Assembly (NCBI GenBank): GCA_946403615.1
Contig: CAMJAO010000086.1
Location: 1-7,986, forward strand
From: an uncultured Prevotellaceae bacterium
Lineage (GTDB): Bacteria > Bacteroidota > Bacteroidia > Bacteroidales > Bacteroidaceae
Length of the DNA stretch: 7,986 bases
Direction: 5' to 3'
The notes under the pieces were generated by a model that was not told the origin of the DNA, searched no databases, and worked only from the letters and a program-made list of their open reading frames with translations. Shown in pieces: positions 5,391 through 7,986 of this stretch. The position numbers and the translations under genes are program-made. The stretch's first letter is position 1, and every line of letters begins with the position of its first letter.

Positions 5391-6083
5391 ATGAAAAAAA
5401 CAATCTTTACAATCGCTATCTCCTTCTTGTGCGCTGTTGCCTCTTGGGCACAGAATACAATAGAAAATGACACAGAGGCGATGAAAACCATCGCCAAACA
5501 GTGGACCGCTAAAACTATCCGTGTGACCTCCTCGCACCCCAAAACGCCAATACATGATTATGCCAACGCCTTGTGCAGCCAGTTTATGGACTATTCGCCT
5601 TGCGTCTCCATGGTCGATTACCTCAAAAAACCAGGTGAATACACTTGGGAGGAAAAACATTATCTTGTGGATGACGTTCCTCGCAACGGTTACATTAAAT
5701 GCGACATGGGCGGACAGTGCGATTATATGACAGAGATATGCTATTGGCGTAGGCCCAACGGCCATGCGCTTGTAGCCATGCTCATGCAAATCGGTTCCGA
5801 AGGCGAGGGCGTTTACACCGTCAATGCGCTGCTCTTCTATGACTACGACCCCAAAACCCGCACACTGACCCCTGATCTCAAAATCAAACAGTTTGTCGAC
5901 AATTTCTTCATGAAGCACAAGAAGGCTGGCACCCCCTGCATCTATTTGCCCAACGAAAATAAAGACATCTGCGTAGGCTATGTGAAATGGGATCCCGAAG
6001 AGGATTTCCTCTATGAGAATTATCTCCTCAAGTGGACCGGCAACGCTTTCGTCGAAAAAGTCACCAACTTTGACTGGGAGTAA
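5391..6083 (+). CDS. Exported protein of unknown function
   Basis: The product is 230 residues and I do not recognise the family. It starts with a Sec signal peptide: MKK, a hydrophobic stretch (4-17) and an A-x-A type cleavage site ASWA-QN after residue 20. There is no lipobox Cys at the cleavage point, so a soluble periplasmic (or further secreted) protein is more likely than a lipoprotein. The mature part has seven Cys (62, 71, 104, 110, 117, 183, 194), with three clustered in GYIKCDMGGQCDYMTEIC, which could form disulfides or hold a metal. Aromatic, beta-type segments such as HALVAMLMQIG and YTVNALLFYDYDPKTRTLTPD suggest a compact beta-rich domain. It follows the glycosyltransferase by 64 nt in the same direction, and that gap contains a direct repeat, so shared transcription is possible but not shown. 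I find no good TAnnTTTG promoter just upstream. Confidence 0.75.
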   Translation: MKKTIFTIAISFLCAVASWAQNTIENDTEAMKTIAKQWTAKTIRVTSSHPKTPIHDYANALCSQFMDYSPCVSMVDYLKKPGEYTWEEKHYLVDDVPRNGYIKCDMGGQCDYMTEICYWRRPNGHALVAMLMQIGSEGEGVYTVNALLFYDYDPKTRTLTPDLKIKQFVDNFFMKHKKAGTPCIYLPNENKDICVGYVKWDPEEDFLYENYLLKWTGNAFVEKVTNFDWE

Positions 6084-6124
6084 ATCTGTGCATCTTCAAA
6101 GAGGTTTGATATAAATATTTCTGA

Positions 6125-6154
6125 TAATTCGTGGCCATTTATGTCCATTCGTGT
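6125..6154 (+). repeat. Three tandem 10-nt units related to CCATTCGTGT
   Basis: TAATTCGTGG (6125-6134), CCATTTATGT (6135-6144) and CCATTCGTGT (6145-6154) are diverged copies with a 10-nt period, about one helical turn. ATTCGTG occurs exactly twice, 20 nt apart. The array lies 42 nt after the stop of the exported protein gene, in the 264-nt non-coding stretch 6084-6347. It may be a protein-binding array or part of a dispersed intergenic repeat. Confidence 0.5.
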
Positions 6155-6195
6155 AAATAATAACAATAACGAAATAAGTATTTCTTTTTTCAAAC

Positions 6196-6317
6196 ATGAA
6201 TTATCGTTCGGGGGGATTGCAGCAATCCCCCGCTATGAAAATAAGCATTAGCGATGCGTTAATGGGGCATGCCGTTTTTCCACGATATGAATTATTGTTG
6301 GTGTGACGCTGCGTCAC
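6196..6317. repeat. Module array: ATGAATTATYGTT followed by palindromes
   Basis: ATGAATTATCGTTCG (6196-6210) is followed directly by a palindrome with 10-nt perfect arms GGGGGATTGC (6211-6220) and GCAATCCCCC (6222-6231) around a single A. ATGAATTATTGTTG (6287-6300) is followed by GTGACG (6303-6308) and CGTCAC (6312-6317) around CTG. Between them an imperfect palindrome CATTAGC-GAT-GCGTTAATG lies at 6246-6264. The leader-plus-palindrome pattern is therefore repeated with different stem sequences. The first palindrome shares GTTCGGGGGGATT with the one at 795-830. I see no gene here. The stems could serve the convergent exported-protein and AraC transcripts as 3' structures. Confidence 0.55.
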
Positions 6318-6347
6318 CAGGCCGGATAACGAAGGTGTTCCCTCTTT

Positions 6348-7277
6348 TTATTCCCTCCCTTTGGAGAGGGTTAGGGTGGGGGCTCCCGGTTGGGCTCCTG
6401 TCGGTAAGCTTCTATATGCCTTGGGGCTGACACCTTTCAAACGGGTGAAAAAACGGCCGAAACTCGATTGGTCGGAGAAATGCAGGCGCTCGGCGATGTC
6501 AGCGATAGTGAGCTCGGTGGATTGTAACAGCCATGCAGCCTCCATCAGCAGCATCTGATTGATGTAGTCGGCTACGGTACGGCCCGTCAACTGACGCACG
6601 ATGCGTGAGAGGTGGATGGTGGTGATATGCAGTTTGTCAGCATAGAAGCGCAGATCGTGGTGCTCGATGAAATGCTCGGTAAGCAGGTGCATGAAAGCCA
6701 CAAACAACTCGGTGGTGCGCTCACTGACCAGATTATGGCCGATGTTTTGTTCCATCGCATCCATCAAGTCGAGAATAAACTGCGTGAAAAGTGTGCGCAG
6801 ACTCTCATGCAGGTAGCGGTGAGAGGAGTGCTGATAGCGGATAATCTCGAGCATGTGCTGCCAGAAATGGGCGGTCTGCTCATCGCTGAGATGTACAACG
6901 GGACGTCCCAACTCAGCAATAGGCTGATAGGCGGTTCGAACCACATTGCGCACACTGGGAATAGCGAGTGCTGCCTGCTCGTCGATAATCAGGCAAACAG
7001 ACTGATAATCCTCAGAGCCACTGACGATAGTAATCTGAAAACCAGGGGAATATATCAGCAGGTCACCCCGTTGAAGTGTCAGTTCTTGGCCGTTGTATAT
7101 CAGCGTGAGCCACCCGTCGCGTACCAACGTATAAGAGTAGCCGGCCAACCTCTCTTGCATCTGATTGGTGAGAAATGTGGTGGCCGTATCGCTCTTTGAG
7201 CAATATATCTCTTCGGAAGGTACTTCGTCGTATTGCAATCCGAGGATAGATGTCAAAAATTCCCGCAGTGTGTACAT
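6348..7277 (-). CDS. AraC-family transcriptional regulator
   Basis: From ATG 7277 the product is 309 residues, standard for two-domain AraC/XylS regulators. The N-terminal half is a cupin-like sensor region: the stretch YSYTLVRDGWLTLIYNGQELTLQRGDLLIYSPGF (about 47-80) has the 'GDLLIYSPG' turn typical of these folds. The C-terminal DNA-binding domain has two helix-turn-helices: HTH1 near 209-232 (FYADKLHITTIHLSRIVRQLTG) and HTH2 near 255-282 (LTIADIAERLHFSDQSSFGRFFTRLKG), closing with GVSPKAYRSL. After that the last 18 residues, PTGAQPGAPTLTLSKGRE, come from a dispersed repeat rather than the family fold. An upstream in-frame GTG at 7421 would add 48 non-conserved residues through the promoter region, so it was rejected. 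The gene is divergent from the ferritin-like gene and is the obvious candidate to control it and itself. Effector unknown. Confidence 0.92.
   Translation of the reverse strand: MYTLREFLTSILGLQYDEVPSEEIYCSKSDTATTFLTNQMQERLAGYSYTLVRDGWLTLIYNGQELTLQRGDLLIYSPGFQITIVSGSEDYQSVCLIIDEQAALAIPSVRNVVRTAYQPIAELGRPVVHLSDEQTAHFWQHMLEIIRYQHSSHRYLHESLRTLFTQFILDLMDAMEQNIGHNLVSERTTELFVAFMHLLTEHFIEHHDLRFYADKLHITTIHLSRIVRQLTGRTVADYINQMLLMEAAWLLQSTELTIADIAERLHFSDQSSFGRFFTRLKGVSPKAYRSLPTGAQPGAPTLTLSKGRE
6353..6397 (+). repeat. C-rich hairpin repeat inside the AraC gene 3' end (copy 5)
   Basis: In the sense of the AraC gene it reads AGCCCCCACCCTAACCC and then a hairpin equivalent to 6353-6359 pairing with 6363-6370 (one bulge) around TTT, the same order as copies 1-3. 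A second small hairpin CCCGGTTGGG (6385-6394) precedes it in the gene sense. Here the element lies within the reading frame and encodes most of the last 18 residues. Confidence 0.7.
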
Positions 7278-7390
7278 ACTGGGTGCGAAGATATAAATAA
7301 GTGGGCGAAATACCAAAGAAAAACAGCGGAATGTTTGTTTCGGTAGAATTATTGTTTGTTTTTGCCTAATCTTTTTCCAATGAATTGTCG

Positions 7391-7417
7391 TATCTTTGTC
7401 GCTGTGTCGCAAAGATT
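7391..7417. promoter_or_regulatory. Symmetric promoter/operator candidate between AraC regulator and ferritin-like gene
   Basis: On the plus strand TATCTTTG (7391-7398) matches the TAnnTTTG -7 element, giving a start near 7404 and a leader of about 77 nt for the ferritin-like gene. On the minus strand AATCTTTG (7417-7410) matches at all but one fixed position and could serve the AraC gene. The two form an inverted repeat, ATCTTTG (7392-7398) and CAAAGAT (7410-7416), around 11 nt that include a GCGACA direct repeat on the minus strand. The -33 elements are weak for both. Binding of the AraC protein here is inference. Confidence 0.5.
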
Positions 7418-7480
7418 TCACCTATGACAGTTTTTTGCGCATACTTATTCGCACATTTTTAATTTAATAATAGAATAATC

Positions 7481-7939
7481 ATGGACAAAAACAAATCAAT
7501 TGAAGCATTACAATTTTTTGTGACCAACCTCAACGCACAGTCGTTTCAGCACAAACTGCAGGCCAAAATCTTCGGCTCACTGGGATTCAAAAAGTTGGAG
7601 AAGAAATATTTGGAGCATGCAGAGGAGGAGAAAGGTTTTGTTGATCAGTTTATCGACCGTCTGCTTGACTTAGGCGGCGAATTGAAACAAGAGGCTGTTG
7701 AGGCTCAGACACTGTACAAAGACCCCGTGGAGTTTCTTAAGGCCGACTACAAGGTGTCTGTAGAGGGTATCGAACTGTTGCGCAAGTGCATCGACGGTAT
7801 CAAGGACGATCTGACCACCTTCGACATGATGAAAGAGTATCTGAAAGACGAAGAAGAGGATATGTACTGGAGCGAGGAGCAACTGGGACTCATCGAGTGC
7901 ATCGGCGCTAAACCCTGGCTCATTAAAACGGCACTTTAA
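7481..7939 (+). CDS. Bacterioferritin-like four-helix protein, ferroxidase ligands mostly absent
   Basis: The product is 152 residues, the size of bacterioferritin subunits (about 155-160), and it can be aligned by eye with E. coli Bfr along its length: NLNAQSFQHKLQAKIF for helix A, YLEHAEEEKGFVDQFIDRLLDLGG for helix B, DPVEFLKADYKVSVEGIELLRKCI for helix C, and MMKEYLKDEEEDMYWSEEQLGLIECIG for helix D. In that alignment only E50 and E124 keep the six ferroxidase ligands of Bfr (E18, E51, H54, E94, E127, H130); the others become L17, F53, S93 and D127. The heme Met52 is also not conserved. It may therefore store or bind iron without oxidising it, use other acidic residues, or serve as a partner subunit. 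It is cytoplasmic with no signal peptide. It is divergent from the AraC gene with a 203-nt gap. ATG 7481 is preceded by AT-rich sequence. Protein class is fairly sure; function is not. Confidence 0.78.
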   Translation: MDKNKSIEALQFFVTNLNAQSFQHKLQAKIFGSLGFKKLEKKYLEHAEEEKGFVDQFIDRLLDLGGELKQEAVEAQTLYKDPVEFLKADYKVSVEGIELLRKCIDGIKDDLTTFDMMKEYLKDEEEDMYWSEEQLGLIECIGAKPWLIKTAL

Positions 7940-7986
7940 TCTGAAGGTTTAAGGTTGAGTGTTCTTGCTGAGATAATCAGGAATTC

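Noticed and set aside
6612..7199. A 195-codon open frame antisense to the AraC gene
   Set aside because: It is fully covered by the conserved regulator on the other strand, and its translation has no domain signal.
7278..7421. A 48-residue N-terminal extension of the AraC regulator from a GTG at 7421
   Set aside because: The extension is basic, not family-like, and would run through the symmetric promoter/operator site. ATG 7277 begins a standard-length protein.
947..7939. A single oxidative-stress/iron island joining rubrerythrin, AraC and ferritin-like genes
   Set aside because: They are separated by about 5 kb of unrelated genes on mixed strands with no shared operator visible, so a joint system is not supported.

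Overview
The window looks like chromosomal DNA from a Bacteroidales bacterium, most probably Prevotella/Segatella-like. The reasons are TAnnTTTG-type -7 promoter elements, the absence of strong Shine-Dalgarno sequences, intergenic spaces packed with short dispersed repeats, and protein families typical of gut Bacteroidales. The genus is an inference. I see no tRNA, rRNA, CRISPR array, transposase, phage gene or intact insertion sequence, and no multi-gene defence or biosynthetic system. The coding content is mostly housekeeping or accessory metabolism.

Layout. 1-683 (+): the 3' part of an iron-dependent alcohol dehydrogenase. 684-946: a spacer made almost entirely of hairpins and repeats. 947-1489 (-): rubrerythrin. 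1636-2647 (-): a type I L-asparaginase gene broken by an out-of-frame deletion near 1940. 2666-2735: two divergent promoters. 2774-3064 (+): a SemiSWEET sugar transporter, overlapping by 4 nt (ATGA) a short fucose/arabinose-isomerase-like enzyme at 3061-4293 (+). 4391-5326 (+): a family 2 glycosyltransferase. 5391-6083 (+): an exported protein of unknown function. 6084-6347: a second repeat-rich spacer. 6348-7277 (-): an AraC-family regulator. 7481-7939 (+): a bacterioferritin-like four-helix protein that appears to lack most ferroxidase ligands, divergent from the regulator.

How genes may work together. The SemiSWEET and isomerase form the only convincing tight operon; sugar entry or exit followed by aldose-ketose isomerisation is the natural reading. 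Rubrerythrin (peroxide reduction), the ferritin-like protein and its divergent AraC regulator fit an anaerobe's oxidative-stress and iron handling, but nothing in the sequence shows that rubrerythrin and the ferritin-like gene are co-regulated.

The most unusual signal is not a gene. It is a family of C-rich hairpin repeats placed at stop codons. Four genes (dehydrogenase, rubrerythrin, asparaginase, AraC regulator) each end within a few bases of, or inside, the same type of element, always in the same sense relative to the transcript; in the AraC gene it has become the last 18 codons. Other repeats (a 17-bp perfect inverted repeat, two palindromes sharing GTTCGGGGGGATT, a 10-nt-period array, a 15-nt direct repeat) fill much of the remaining intergenic space.
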